Shown in pieces: positions 51,757-59,421 of a stretch of 64,000 nt of DNA (position 1 is its first letter; each line of letters starts with the position of its first letter). Where the stretch lies: IMG/VR virus record IMGVR_UViG_3300017987_000001, positions 143,858 through 207,857 of that record. One strand, written 5' to 3'. Made by a program: the position numbers and the translations under genes. Source of the DNA: a virus. The notes under the pieces were generated by a model. It was not told the origin of the DNA. It did not search any database and saw only the letters and a list, made by a program, of their open reading frames with translations.

Positions 51757-52110
51757 ATGGACTGCAGGGGATTCTACCGTCGTGTCGTCGATCATCCTGA
51801 ACTCGAATGGCTTGGCTCCGTCGAGGGGCGCACACCGGAAAAGGACGCAGTGCTTGTTCGCTGTGCGCCTACCGGCTACGCGTTCAGCGTAACGATCCCG
51901 GCAATCGCGGACAACGACTGGCAGGTACTCGAAGACGTTCTGTTCAGTCGACGTTCCGCGCGGATCATGACACACGTTACGCGCATCGTCGGCTACTACA
52001 GCCAGATCCAGAACTGGAACCACTCCAAGGTGGCTGAGCTGCGCGACCGGCACAAGGGCAACTATGGTGTGCCGGACGAGTCGCAGCAGCTGCCTATTGC
52101 TGCCGACTAG
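51757..52110 (+). CDS. Plus-strand protein with NrdD-like segment
   Basis: 117 residues from the ATG at 51757, with AAGGGGG upstream. RIMTHVTRIVGYYSQIQNWNHSKVAELRDRHKGNY resembles the VTRIVGYYxRIxNWNxSKxxELRDRxxGxY block near the glycyl-radical end of anaerobic ribonucleotide reductases. The rest of that enzyme is absent, so this is a fragment or a small derived protein. The only protein gene on this strand. Confidence 0.6.
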   Translation: MDCRGFYRRVVDHPELEWLGSVEGRTPEKDAVLVRCAPTGYAFSVTIPAIADNDWQVLEDVLFSRRSARIMTHVTRIVGYYSQIQNWNHSKVAELRDRHKGNYGVPDESQQLPIAAD

Positions 52111-52113
52111 GGG

Positions 52114-52192
52114 TGGTCGGGGTGACTGGATTCGAACCAGCGAACCTCTCGGACCCGAACCGAGCGCTCTGTCCAAGCTGAGCTACACCCCG
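52114..52192 (-). tRNA. tRNA-Pro(CGG)
   Basis: Acceptor CGGGGTG/CACCCCG, anticodon loop TTCGGGT reading CGG, T arm GCTGG-TTCGAAT-CCAGT, encoded CCA. The TAG at U8-A9-G10 is the stop codon of the gene at 52183. Confidence 0.85.
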
Positions 52193-52743
52193 TCCCTTGT
52201 CGACAACTCCAGCCAGCGCATCATCGGGATGCGCAGGCCGCTACCGTGCTCCGAAGTCCATTCGAGCGCACGCTCGTGGGTCATTCGCTCAAGCGCCCAC
52301 GCGAAGCTGGCGTGGAAGCGTCTATCTGCGATGAAGCCACAGTCAAGCTCAAGAAACCAGTTGAGCGAGCTTCCCGACACCGGATACGAAGGACTACCAC
52401 TCCGCAGGAAGTACCGCCATACCGCCTCACGTACTGCCTCATAGTCCGGCCGCTCGTACCAGCGCTTCCAACGCTGCTTTGCGTCTCCGTTCCGAGATGT
52501 GATATGGGCGTTGAGAAGCAACCCATCACGGTATGCGCGGGTGAGCACTCCTCCGAACTCCGTCCTCGACACGTAGTGATGGTACTGATCGTGCAGCGCA
52601 ACGAGCAGCGCTTCTGTGGAGTAGAGCTTCTTGGGATCCTCGTCGAGAATGCGGAGGATCAGATCCAGTGTGCGTCTTCGCTTCTTCGTGTTCGTCTTCT
52701 GCTTCGCTCCCGTCGAACGACGGCGCGGGGCAGTCGACCTCAT
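52183..52743 (-). CDS. Unknown protein ending inside a tRNA
   Basis: 186 residues from the ATG at 52743 with AAAGGG upstream. Very basic, especially residues 1-30 (KQKTNTKKRRRTLDL), with a Trp-rich C-terminal half. Its stop codon is U8-A9-G10 of the tRNA-Pro(CGG). No family recognised. Confidence 0.6.
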   Translation of the reverse strand: MRSTAPRRRSTGAKQKTNTKKRRRTLDLILRILDEDPKKLYSTEALLVALHDQYHHYVSRTEFGGVLTRAYRDGLLLNAHITSRNGDAKQRWKRWYERPDYEAVREAVWRYFLRSGSPSYPVSGSSLNWFLELDCGFIADRRFHASFAWALERMTHERALEWTSEHGSGLRIPMMRWLELSTRDGV

Positions 52744-52762
52744 AAGTTCCCTTTCATGAGAA

Positions 52763-52838
52763 TGGCGCACCCAGCAGGACTCGAACCTGCAAGCTCTTGG
52801 TCCGCAACCAAGTGTCCTATCCATTAGACGATGGGTGC
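52763..52838 (-). tRNA. tRNA-Arg(GCG)
   Basis: Acceptor GCACCCA/TGGGTGC, anticodon loop TTGCGGA reading GCG, T arm GCAGG-TTCGAGT-CCTGC, encoded CCA. Confidence 0.85.
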
Positions 52839-52846
52839 GCCGACTC

Positions 52847-53362
52847 CTACGCCCGACCGAAGTACGGCGTCCAATCCGCGTAGCCAAGGCGTACGGCTCG
52901 CTCACGGATCAGTAGTGCGCGGGTTGGTACCCACGGCTCGCGAAGGAGCTTCATTCCAGCCTCCTTCGGCGTGCGGTCATCCTTGGTGTTGTTGCACGGC
53001 TTGCATGCAGCAACAACGTTCTTCCACGAATGCTTCCCGTCACGACAGAGCGGGAGGACGTGGTCGATGGTGGCCGAGTTGTCCGACAGGTGCCGCCCGC
53101 AGTACTGGCACGTGAATCCGTCACGGGCAAGAACGTTCTTCTTGTTCAGCCCAATGCGCCGACTGCCCGGGATCACCACGTACTTGACCAGCGCGATGAC
53201 GCTCGGCAGCGGGAAGCTCTGCGTCGCCGAATGCACCTCATCGCTCCAGTACTCGTACACATCAACCTTCTGCTTGAGCATCAGCCCAAGCGCCCGCGTC
53301 CAGTGAATCATAGATAACGGCTCACCGTTCGCGTTCAGAAGCAGCACCTTTCTCTGCTGCAT
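52847..53362 (-). CDS. HNH endonuclease
   Basis: 171 residues. RDGFTCQYCGRHL and ACKPCNNTKDDRT give the two Cys pairs of the HNH zinc, with ATIDHVLPLCRDGKHSWKNVV supplying the H-N-H residues in order. The N-terminal 70 residues may bind DNA. Free-standing homing-like nucleases of this type are common in tRNA-rich phages. Confidence 0.9.
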   Translation of the reverse strand: MQQRKVLLLNANGEPLSMIHWTRALGLMLKQKVDVYEYWSDEVHSATQSFPLPSVIALVKYVVIPGSRRIGLNKKNVLARDGFTCQYCGRHLSDNSATIDHVLPLCRDGKHSWKNVVAACKPCNNTKDDRTPKEAGMKLLREPWVPTRALLIRERAVRLGYADWTPYFGRA

Positions 53363-53383
53363 GACGTCCTCCTTCCAAAGTAG

Positions 53384-53461
53384 TGGTCGGGACGAGAGGA
53401 TTCGAACCTCCGACCTCCTGCTCCCAAAGCAGGCGCTCTAGCCAAGCTGAGCTACGTCCCG
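53384..53461 (-). tRNA. tRNA-Pro(UGG)
   Basis: Acceptor CGGGACG/CGTCCCG, anticodon loop TTTGGGA reading UGG, encoded CCA. U8-A9-G10 forms the stop codon of the gene at 53452. Confidence 0.85.
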
Positions 53462-53868
53462 TCCTTTCCATGTAGCCGACGCTCTCTCTTCCACACCGTG
53501 GTGAACGTACCATGGTACGGATCCAGCTCCTGCATGCACTTGTCGATGAATGGTTTAATCGTGTTCATCATCGGCTGTGCCTGAATCAGGTCCATGATGT
53601 CCGGGAACTTGCGTGCCCCTCCCTCAACGTGATCCATCTGCAGGCAGCGCTGGCACTGCTCGATGCGCACATCAGGCTCTTCTCCGGTCATGACCTTCCA
53701 TCGGTGTCCGAATACCAAGCATATGATCTTGTGAAGAAAGCGCCAGCGCGAACCCCAGTAGAGTCGCTCACGCGTGACTGGCTTGCCAATCGTTGGAAAG
53801 CAGAACTTCTCGAATGGGTTCACCGTTACTTTCGGCGTAGACTTGAATACCTCAAGTGGTGGACTCAT
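53452..53868 (-). CDS. DUF1660-like small protein
   Basis: 138 residues. IICLVFGHRW followed later by EQCQRCLQM matches the C-x3-G-H plus C-x-R-C arrangement of DUF1660-type phage proteins, which probably bind zinc. The stop codon is the TAG at U8-A9-G10 of the tRNA-Pro(UGG). Confidence 0.65.
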   Translation of the reverse strand: MSPPLEVFKSTPKVTVNPFEKFCFPTIGKPVTRERLYWGSRWRFLHKIICLVFGHRWKVMTGEEPDVRIEQCQRCLQMDHVEGGARKFPDIMDLIQAQPMMNTIKPFIDKCMQELDPYHGTFTTVWKRERRLHGKDGT

Positions 53869-53878
53869 GATACCTTTC

Positions 53879-53952
53879 TGGAGCCGAGAGCGGGAGTCGA
53901 ACCCGCATCTGCCGATTACGAATCGGCTGCTCTTCCGTTGAGCTACCCCGGC
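53879..53952 (-). tRNA. tRNA-Thr(CGU)
   Basis: Acceptor GCCGGGG/TCTCGGC, anticodon loop TTCGTAA reading CGU, T arm GCGGG-TTCGACT-CCCGC, encoded CCA. U8-A9-G10 is the stop of the gene at 53943. Confidence 0.85.
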
Positions 53953-54311
53953 TCCCTCTTACCCATCTTGTGCGCACACATGTCGCAGTCTGGGTTATCG
54001 CAACCGCTGCAAGGCTCCGTATGGCTGCTGACGTATAGGTCGCAGAAGGTTTCTCTGTACAACCCATGCCGTGGGCAGTCAGTGTTATCGCAACTGACGC
54101 AGTTACGTACTGACGTCTGCGCCAGTAGCGCTTCGACCTCCTTGACACGCGACTCCGCTGCCTCAGCGCGTGCGACGGCCTTTAGCTCGGCGGCTCTTGC
54201 TTCGCGCATCGCCGTGATGCAGCGGGCTGTGGCTTCGTTCTCTGCGCGTCGCAGCCGCTCGCTTTCGGCGAGCTGCGCGCGGACCTCGTCGATAGAGTTC
54301 TGCTCGCTCAC
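53943..54311 (-). CDS. Coiled-coil protein with two zinc clusters
   Basis: 122 residues from a GTG at 54311. The first 65 residues are a predicted coiled coil (RLRRAENEATARCITAMREA); then two similar Cys groups, CVSCDNTDCPRHG and CSGCDNPDCDMC, each able to bind zinc and probably derived by duplication. Ends at U8-A9-G10 of the tRNA-Thr. Confidence 0.65.
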   Translation of the reverse strand: MSEQNSIDEVRAQLAESERLRRAENEATARCITAMREARAAELKAVARAEAAESRVKEVEALLAQTSVRNCVSCDNTDCPRHGLYRETFCDLYVSSHTEPCSGCDNPDCDMCAHKMGKREPG

Positions 54312-54468
54312 TTGCTGTCCTTATCGGGATCCCGTATCGCTTCGAGGCTCTCCATCCATGAATCGCACAGTAGAGCTTCGTCGGAAACGATCCGTTGTGC
54401 GAGTACGAGAACAGCACCTCTGCGATATTGTTACACAGATCACACCGACGTGTCGAGATGTCGAGCAT
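54163..54468 (-). CDS. Small zinc-finger-like protein
   Basis: 101 residues if it starts at the ATG at 54468; an ATG at 54507 would overlap the radical SAM gene. CDLCNNIAEVLFSYSHNGSF followed by YCAIHG gives a C-x2-C / C-x2-H pair. The last 45 residues are Arg-rich and read across the neighbouring coiled-coil gene, a long overlap of 149 nt. Confidence 0.5.
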   Translation of the reverse strand: MLDISTRRCDLCNNIAEVLFSYSHNGSFPTKLYCAIHGWRASKRYGIPIRTASERAELYRRGPRAARRKRAAATRRERSHSPLHHGDARSKSRRAKGRRTR

Positions 54469-54487
54469 CCATGTCAACTCGCGAACC

Positions 54488-55333
54488 TCACGAAATCTCA
54501 GGTTCATCGGGGATCTTCATTCCCTTCTGCTTCATGTATCCGCGAATGATCTCGTACTCCGAGGAGAGTACGCCATTCACGAAGTAGTTCCAGCTGTTCG
54601 CAGTCGTCAGGATGGTGCGCCAGAGCGAAACACGCATCCCGTAGATCGAATAGATCGGTGCGGTTTCGTACTCGTCGAGCTTCGTGAAGCTCGCGTCGAT
54701 CTCCTTCGCCAGCTTCTCGAACTCGTCCTGTGCCGGCTTCCAGTCACGACGGCGTGTGATCGTGCTGACACGTCGAAGCTGTACGTACCGGACGTTCCTG
54801 AACTGGCTGATGTACTGGATCAGGTCCAGCACCTCGGGCGCGTTGTTCTGCGTCACAACGATAGCCATGCGCAGTGGCACGGTGATCTTCGGAATGAGCT
54901 TCTCCCATTCGGGCATGCTACGGCGGCCAGTAAGGAAGAAGAAGCGATCCGGGTCACGCGTAAGCATCGTCAGCCCGACCGCGTCCTCCGTGCACGTTGT
55001 ACACGCGTTGAAGAGGGCAAGATCGGGGATCATGCCATTGCTGCGCACGCCGACGTAGAAGCCCTGCTCTTTCAAGTAGTCCACGAGTTCGTGAATGTAC
55101 TTGTAGCAGGTCGGGTCGGTGTTCTGCCCCGTGATGTACAGCTGCTTCACGAGGCCGTTGCGGCACCACCCGAGGAATTCCTCGAATCGTGACCACGCAT
55201 CGAAGTGGACCTTGTTGAAATCGTACTTCGAGAACTCCTTCTCCAGATCCTTGCCCAAGCAGAAGTTGCAGTCGAGCGTGCACTTCCCGAGCAAGTTGAT
55301 ATTGGCGAATGTCGCAGCGCTCCTACGCTGCAT
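54488..55333 (-). CDS. Radical SAM protein
   Basis: 281 residues. GKCTLDCNFCLGKD is the CX3CX2C cluster-binding motif in the first 25 residues, followed by LYITGQNTDPT and VGVRSNGMIP, which line the barrel, and IPKITVPLRMAIVV. No SPASM domain is seen. Its substrate is unknown; in phages such enzymes modify nucleosides or peptides. Confidence 0.85.
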   Translation of the reverse strand: MQRRSAATFANINLLGKCTLDCNFCLGKDLEKEFSKYDFNKVHFDAWSRFEEFLGWCRNGLVKQLYITGQNTDPTCYKYIHELVDYLKEQGFYVGVRSNGMIPDLALFNACTTCTEDAVGLTMLTRDPDRFFFLTGRRSMPEWEKLIPKITVPLRMAIVVTQNNAPEVLDLIQYISQFRNVRYVQLRRVSTITRRRDWKPAQDEFEKLAKEIDASFTKLDEYETAPIYSIYGMRVSLWRTILTTANSWNYFVNGVLSSEYEIIRGYMKQKGMKIPDEPEIS

Positions 55334-55880
55334 CGTCGCCTTCCACTTCCGACATTCGGATCCTGCGCCCTATGCCGCCACGTCCGGGCTGAAAGCGTTC
55401 CGCCTTCGCGTTGAGCGTCAGCTCTACCTCATGCACGCCTGAGAATAGTTCGGTGATCAGCCGGGCCGCCAGCATAACGTCAGCGACCTCTTCCAGCATG
55501 CGCGCTCTGCCGATGCGCCCGCGCCGGTAGTGATTCATGGCCGTCAGCAGTTCGCCCATCTCTTCGGACGCGATATGGAACGCATGCTCCATGGCCTCTT
55601 CGCCATAGCCCTCTCGGTGGCGAACCAGTGCCTTGCGCACGTGCACGCTGTTCACGTCGAGGCGAGGCATGCAAAACTCGCGAGCGGTCTCACCCTCAGC
55701 CAGCTCGTACGTCAATGCGCCGCAATGCGGGCACTGACCTGACGGTACTACGCCGTTCGGCGTGAGCCGCTCCTGTATGTCGCTGATCATTTCGAGGCTG
55801 CCGCCCCAGATCAACTCGCCACAGTCATCGCACATGTGCTGTGCGTGAGAGTTGGCTTCCTGTATGTAGCACTCCGTCAT
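55323..55880 (-). CDS. Zinc-ribbon plus MazG-like protein
   Basis: 185 residues from the ATG at 55880. An N-terminal Cys4 region (CDDC, CPHC) resembles a phage zinc ribbon; ASEEMGELLTAMNHYRRGRIGRARMLEEVADVML carries the EExxE...ExxD metal site of MazG-type NTP pyrophosphohydrolases, which break down nucleoside triphosphates or ppGpp. It overlaps the radical SAM gene by 11 nt. Confidence 0.7.
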   Translation of the reverse strand: MTECYIQEANSHAQHMCDDCGELIWGGSLEMISDIQERLTPNGVVPSGQCPHCGALTYELAEGETAREFCMPRLDVNSVHVRKALVRHREGYGEEAMEHAFHIASEEMGELLTAMNHYRRGRIGRARMLEEVADVMLAARLITELFSGVHEVELTLNAKAERFQPGRGGIGRRIRMSEVEGDDAA

Positions 55881-55895
55881 GGAGTTCCTTTCGTG

Positions 55896-55969
55896 TGGAG
55901 CCGGGACCGAGAATCGAACTCGGGTGCCTACCTTACCAAGGTAGTGCTTTACCACTAAGCTATCCCAGC
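55896..55969 (-). tRNA. tRNA-Thr(GGU)
   Basis: Acceptor GCTGGGA/TCCCGGC, anticodon loop TTGGTAA reading GGU, T arm CCGAG-TTCGATT-CTCGG, encoded CCA. Confidence 0.85.
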
Positions 55970-55975
55970 TCCGTG

Positions 55976-56242
55976 TTACGGAACGACGGTGAACTCTTCC
56001 ATGTGATGCGTGTCACAGAACGCTTCAACGATCAGCAGCATGTCCGCTAGATCGAGGTTGCTGTCGTAGTAGAGTCCTTCGTCGGCTTCGTGCTGAAGCA
56101 TCTCCAGATCCACATGAATGCTGGAGACTTCGTATTCCGGACGGAAGCCTTCGAGAAGCGCGAAGGCGTCCGGCTCGGAAAACCCCAGTTCCTCAGCGAA
56201 CCGGATCAACTCATGAAACTCTACGGTAACGGTAGCCCGCAT
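55976..56242 (-). CDS. Small acidic protein of unknown function
   Basis: 88 residues with about 20 Asp/Glu, no Cys pair, GGAG upstream. Lies in the 290-base gap between two tRNAs. Function unknown. Confidence 0.55.
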   Translation of the reverse strand: MRATVTVEFHELIRFAEELGFSEPDAFALLEGFRPEYEVSSIHVDLEMLQHEADEGLYYDSNLDLADMLLIVEAFCDTHHMEEFTVVP

Positions 56243-56258
56243 GCGGGTCTCCTGTGAT

Positions 56259-56336
56259 TGGCACCCCCGGTAGGACTCGAACCCACAGGTTGTCCGGATA
56301 GAAGCCGGATGCCTTATCCAGTTTGGCTACGGGGGC
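56259..56336 (-). tRNA. tRNA-Arg(UCU)
   Basis: Acceptor GCCCCCG/CGGGGGT, anticodon loop CTTCTAT reading UCU, encoded CCA. The first base of the tRNA is the last base of the stop codon of the gene at 56336. Confidence 0.85.
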
Positions 56337-56800
56337 TAGAAGGTACGCTTGAACCACGTCGAGATCTTGTCGGCGGTGATGTGCAGCAGTGCACTCGCCT
56401 CAAGTCCGGCAAGCGCAGAAACGAGCGACCACTTGTGTGTGATCGCCCACTCCTGCAGCTCAGGTAGCGACGTCTTCTCCAGTAGAACGAACGGAGTGAG
56501 CACCAGCGCCACGAGGGGGCTGATGTAGATGAGCCGCGCCAGCGTGCCAATGATCGGCGTGTGGCTGAGCAAGCCGCGATGAGGCACGTACTTCTGGTAC
56601 AACCGCCAGTACCATGAAAGCCAGCCCCAGTGCTTGTATGGCTCCGATTCGAGATCGAGGTCAGGATTGAAAGCCAGAGCCGCGAACAGAAAAGCTGAAA
56701 TGCCGGGCAGTGCCAGCACGTCAAAGAAGTAGATCGCCACAGGTGCAGCGATAAGTACCATCATGACGTTCAGCTTGTTGTGTCCGCGATCATCTGGCAT
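56336..56800 (-). CDS. DUF2227/metal-dependent hydrolase-like membrane protein
   Basis: 154 residues. FNPDLDLESEPYKHWG and the later VPHRGLLSHTPIIG carry the Asp and His residues of the DUF2227 group of membrane metal-dependent hydrolases; three hydrophobic spans are visible (MVLIAAPVAIYFF, FLFAALAFNP, ISPLVALVLTPFVLL). The stop codon ends on the first base of tRNA-Arg(UCU). Confidence 0.7.
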   Translation of the reverse strand: MPDDRGHNKLNVMMVLIAAPVAIYFFDVLALPGISAFLFAALAFNPDLDLESEPYKHWGWLSWYWRLYQKYVPHRGLLSHTPIIGTLARLIYISPLVALVLTPFVLLEKTSLPELQEWAITHKWSLVSALAGLEASALLHITADKISTWFKRTF

Positions 56801-56802
56801 TG

Positions 56803-57261
56803 CTACTCCTCGAAACCGTCGACCAAATCGGACTCCTCATAGCCATCAAGGATGTCCGGTCGCGTCGGAACCTCGATGATGTTGTCGCTTGCTGCCAAGT
56901 GATGCGCAGCAGCCCAATCCTCAACCAGCTGTCGACGCTCCGGATCCCATTGTTTGATGATGTCAATTGGCACGTCGTAACTGACACACAACAGTAGATC
57001 GCGCAGCACCTCAAAAGAGTTGGCACCCTCGGAGGGATTTGAACCCCCAACCTCAGGTTCGAAGCCTGAGATGATATCCGTTTCACCACGAGGGTATCTC
57101 TTATCCAACTGCTCCAATAGAAGATCTTCCTCGACATAATACGGGTCGTATCCGCCGGGAAACGCATTGCCGAGAAGCTGCATGAGCCGCAGATCCGGAT
57201 TGTTCAGCCAGATCCTGCGAATCTTCGATAAGACCTTGTTGATTCTTCCAGCGGGTCTCAC
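56803..57261 (-). CDS. Small phage protein with a tRNA gene nested in its frame
   Basis: The frame runs from a GTG at 57261 (AAAGGAAC upstream) to 56803. Residues 1-55 (INKVLSKIRRIWLNNPDLRLMQLL, then YDPYYVEEDLLLEQL) and the last 68 (DIIKQWDPERRQLVEDWAAAHHLAASDN) both look like parts of known small phage proteins, but residues about 56-80 are encoded by the tRNA-Arg(UCG) at 57021-57095. Either translation reads through the tRNA or these are two genes with an unrecognised stop and start. Confidence 0.5.
   Translation of the reverse strand: MRPAGRINKVLSKIRRIWLNNPDLRLMQLLGNAFPGGYDPYYVEEDLLLEQLDKRYPRGETDIISGFEPEVGGSNPSEGANSFEVLRDLLLCVSYDVPIDIIKQWDPERRQLVEDWAAAHHLAASDNIIEVPTRPDILDGYEESDLVDGFEE
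57021..57095 (-). tRNA. tRNA-Arg(UCG), nested in an open reading frame
   Basis: Acceptor ACCCTCG/CGAGGGT, anticodon loop CTTCGAA reading UCG, T arm GGGGG-TTCAAAT-CCCTC, encoded CCA. Positions 8-9 are TG, not TA. It lies fully inside the frame 56803-57261. Confidence 0.85.
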
Positions 57262-57274
57262 GCTGTTCCTTTCA

Positions 57275-57352
57275 TGGTCGGGATGAGAGGATTTGAACCT
57301 CCGACCTCCTGACCCCCAGTCAGGCGCGCTAACCAAACTGCGCTACATCCCG
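57275..57352 (-). tRNA. tRNA-Pro(GGG)
   Basis: Acceptor CGGGATG/CATCCCG, anticodon loop CTGGGGG reading GGG, encoded CCA. With Pro(CGG) and Pro(UGG) it completes all Pro codons. Confidence 0.85.
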
Positions 57353-57355
57353 AAG

Positions 57356-57429
57356 TGGTGTGGTAACGGAGAATCGAACTCCGGCCTCGACGTTGGCAAC
57401 GTCGTGTACTGCCACTATACGATTACCAC
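57356..57429 (-). tRNA. tRNA-Gly(GCC)
   Basis: Acceptor GTGGTAA/TTACCAC, anticodon loop TTGCCAA reading GCC, encoded CCA. Its first base ends the TAG of the gene at 57429. Confidence 0.85.
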
Positions 57430-57659
57430 TACCTTTGTTCAGCGCCGACGTGGTCTTCGTGCGGCGTGTCCACCCAGAAGACCTTCTCCATCGGTATCCG
57501 TCTGACGATCGGGCGTCCCCATTCATCCTTGTCGGGTAGCTCGATGCAGAAGCATCCTGCCTTCACGTAGAAGCGCCGCACGTCCGGGTACCGTTTCGGC
57601 GTACTCGCTGGGTCGAATACGAACTCCACCCAGTACGGCGCCTTCTTCTTCGCTTTCAT
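57429..57659 (-). CDS. Small protein of unknown function, last gene of the NAD operon
   Basis: 76 residues from the ATG at 57659, overlapping the upstream pncB stop as ATGA. No recognised domain. Co-translated with the NAD salvage genes, so possibly linked to them, but this is inference. Confidence 0.55.
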   Translation of the reverse strand: MKAKKKAPYWVEFVFDPASTPKRYPDVRRFYVKAGCFCIELPDKDEWGRPIVRRIPMEKVFWVDTPHEDHVGAEQR

Positions 57660-58798
57660 ATCCCAAACGTCCATTTCGCCACGTCTATCGCCTTTGGATC
57701 ACCGATGGCCTTCTTCGGGTCGTCCGAAAGCTTGACCACCGGGACGTTGTCGATCTCGACCAGCTTGATGACGATGTTGGCTGATATGGTGCCGGGCACG
57801 TCGTTCGTCAGATTCGTACCGATCCCGAATGCGACCTTGGTCTGCTGAGCGAACTCGCGCTGAAGGCTGATGCACTTCGGCACGTCCAGCGAGTCGCTGA
57901 AGATGATGGTCTTCGACATCGGATCGACGCGTAGCCACTTGTAGTGATTGATCATCCGCCGCGCGAACTCCTTCGAGTTACCGGAATCCTGACGGACACC
58001 GTCGAACAGCCGAGCAAGCTTGCCGTCGAAGTCCTGCAGGAATGCGCTGGTGCCGAACGTGTCGGGGAGCGCGATGCCGAGATCGCCCTCATAGACGTCG
58101 TTCCATGCCTCCAATGCGAACTTGTTGGCGTGTCGCAAACCTACCAGCGCGGAAATCGCTTGGATCCACTCGTGCGCCATCGTACCGATGGGCTTGACCC
58201 CGTGCTTCATGGCGAAGTGTACGTTGCTCGTTCCGATGAAGTTCGGGAACTTCTTCAGCGCTCCTACGACCATGTCCTGCATGTGGTACGAGTAGCGCCG
58301 CCGCGTTCCGAACTCGGCGAACCGGCAGTCTTCGGCAAGCAGCATGCCCGCCTTCTTCAGCGCCTGCTCCTTCTGCTCGTCCCAGTTGGGGCGAGGCTGC
58401 TGCTGCGCCATGATTTGCTCGGTGACGATCGCGAGCAGTGGCACCTCCCAGTAGATAGTTTCGGCCCACAGGCCACTGATCTCGATCTCCGTACCAGCGT
58501 CGGTCGGGGTGATCTTCACGAGGTGCGGATTCGGCTGAAAGTGCTCCAGCCAGTCGATGTACCAGCCTTCCAAGAAGGGGCACTTCTCACGGAGGAACAG
58601 CGACTCCTTGTCGGTCAGCTTCGCGCGGCTGTAGCCCCACATGTGAGAGCTGACGTACTTCGCCATCACCTTCGTGACGGGCTGATGAGCATTTCGGTTG
58701 ACGAACCTGTACGTAGCCTGCGCCTTGGGGAACTTCTTGAGGACAGCTTGCCCCATCGTAAGCTTGTACAGGTCGGTATCAAGGATCGAAGGTTCCAC
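57656..58798 (-). CDS. pncB: Nicotinate phosphoribosyltransferase
   Basis: 380 residues from a GTG at 58798 that shares its G with the TAG of the upstream gene. LDTDLYKLTMGQAVL is the N-terminal substrate-binding segment; AEFGTRRRYS and GTMAHEWI carry the conserved Arg and the His that is phosphorylated in the catalytic cycle. It converts nicotinate and PRPP to nicotinate mononucleotide. Second enzyme of the salvage operon. Confidence 0.9.
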   Translation of the reverse strand: MEPSILDTDLYKLTMGQAVLKKFPKAQATYRFVNRNAHQPVTKVMAKYVSSHMWGYSRAKLTDKESLFLREKCPFLEGWYIDWLEHFQPNPHLVKITPTDAGTEIEISGLWAETIYWEVPLLAIVTEQIMAQQQPRPNWDEQKEQALKKAGMLLAEDCRFAEFGTRRRYSYHMQDMVVGALKKFPNFIGTSNVHFAMKHGVKPIGTMAHEWIQAISALVGLRHANKFALEAWNDVYEGDLGIALPDTFGTSAFLQDFDGKLARLFDGVRQDSGNSKEFARRMINHYKWLRVDPMSKTIIFSDSLDVPKCISLQREFAQQTKVAFGIGTNLTNDVPGTISANIVIKLVEIDNVPVVKLSDDPKKAIGDPKAIDVAKWTFGI

Positions 58799-59421
58799 TA
58801 CAGCTGCAGCCGTGCGGTGTGCTCGATGAGCACGCCCGCCTTGGCCATCTCCTCGATCGCTTCGACCGTCGTCTTCGGATCCACGCCCTTGCACGCGTCC
58901 AACAGGACGCTTGCGACGTAGCCCCTCTTGACGGCGTCGAGCGCGGTCGCCTTGACGCAGTAGTCCGTGGCAAGGCCGCAGATGATGAGGTTGTCATGCG
59001 GAGGCGTACCGGCGTGCGCCAACGTCTGCAGCATGGCCGTCGGATTCCTGCCCGCGTCCTCGAAGCCGGAATAGCTGTCGAACTGCGGGTTGGTACCCTT
59101 CTCGACGATGAGCTTGCCCTCAACGACCAGCAGCTGACTGTGCAGCTCGTTGCCGGGAGTCTCGACCACGCAGTGATCGGGCCAGAACATCTGTGGCTGC
59201 CCGTTCAGCACGCCCATCGTGAATGGCTCCGTGCCCTGCATCGACGCGAAGCTCTTGTGCATCGGCGGGTGCATGTCCTTCGTGTAGATGATGGGCAATC
59301 GCGAGAAGGCGAACTTGTTGATGACCCGATTGACGACCGGGAGTATGTGGACGGCATCCGGTACGGCAAGGCTGCCGCCGATGAAGTCGTTCTGCATGTC
59401 GACGACTATGAGCGTCGGCAT
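58798..59421 (-). CDS. pncA: Nicotinamidase
   Basis: 207 residues, the usual length. IVVDMQNDFIGG with D8, a Lys in the middle of the chain, and CGLATDYCVKATALDA with the catalytic Cys form the catalytic triad of the isochorismatase-fold amidases. It converts nicotinamide to nicotinate. Its ATG overlaps the nadE stop as TAATG. Confidence 0.9.
   Translation of the reverse strand: MPTLIVVDMQNDFIGGSLAVPDAVHILPVVNRVINKFAFSRLPIIYTKDMHPPMHKSFASMQGTEPFTMGVLNGQPQMFWPDHCVVETPGNELHSQLLVVEGKLIVEKGTNPQFDSYSGFEDAGRNPTAMLQTLAHAGTPPHDNLIICGLATDYCVKATALDAVKRGYVASVLLDACKGVDPKTTVEAIEEMAKAGVLIEHTARLQL
58888..58903. promoter_or_regulatory. ACGCGT-centred palindrome copy, inside pncA
   Basis: CTTGCACGCGTCCAAC matches 14 of 16 positions. 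It lies in coding sequence, so it may be chance, but it sits inside the operon that most likely needs regulation. Confidence 0.25.

Noticed and set aside
51730-52176. 148-codon minus-strand frame under the plus-strand gene
   Set aside because: The plus-strand frame has a good ribosome site and a recognisable motif; the minus-strand frame has neither.
53512-54549. 345-codon plus-strand frame across tRNAs
   Set aside because: It runs through two tRNA genes and two minus-strand genes; the composition is that of a reverse complement.
58888-58903. The palindrome copy inside pncA as a firm regulatory site
   Set aside because: It lies in coding sequence with two mismatches, so it is recorded only as a possible site.
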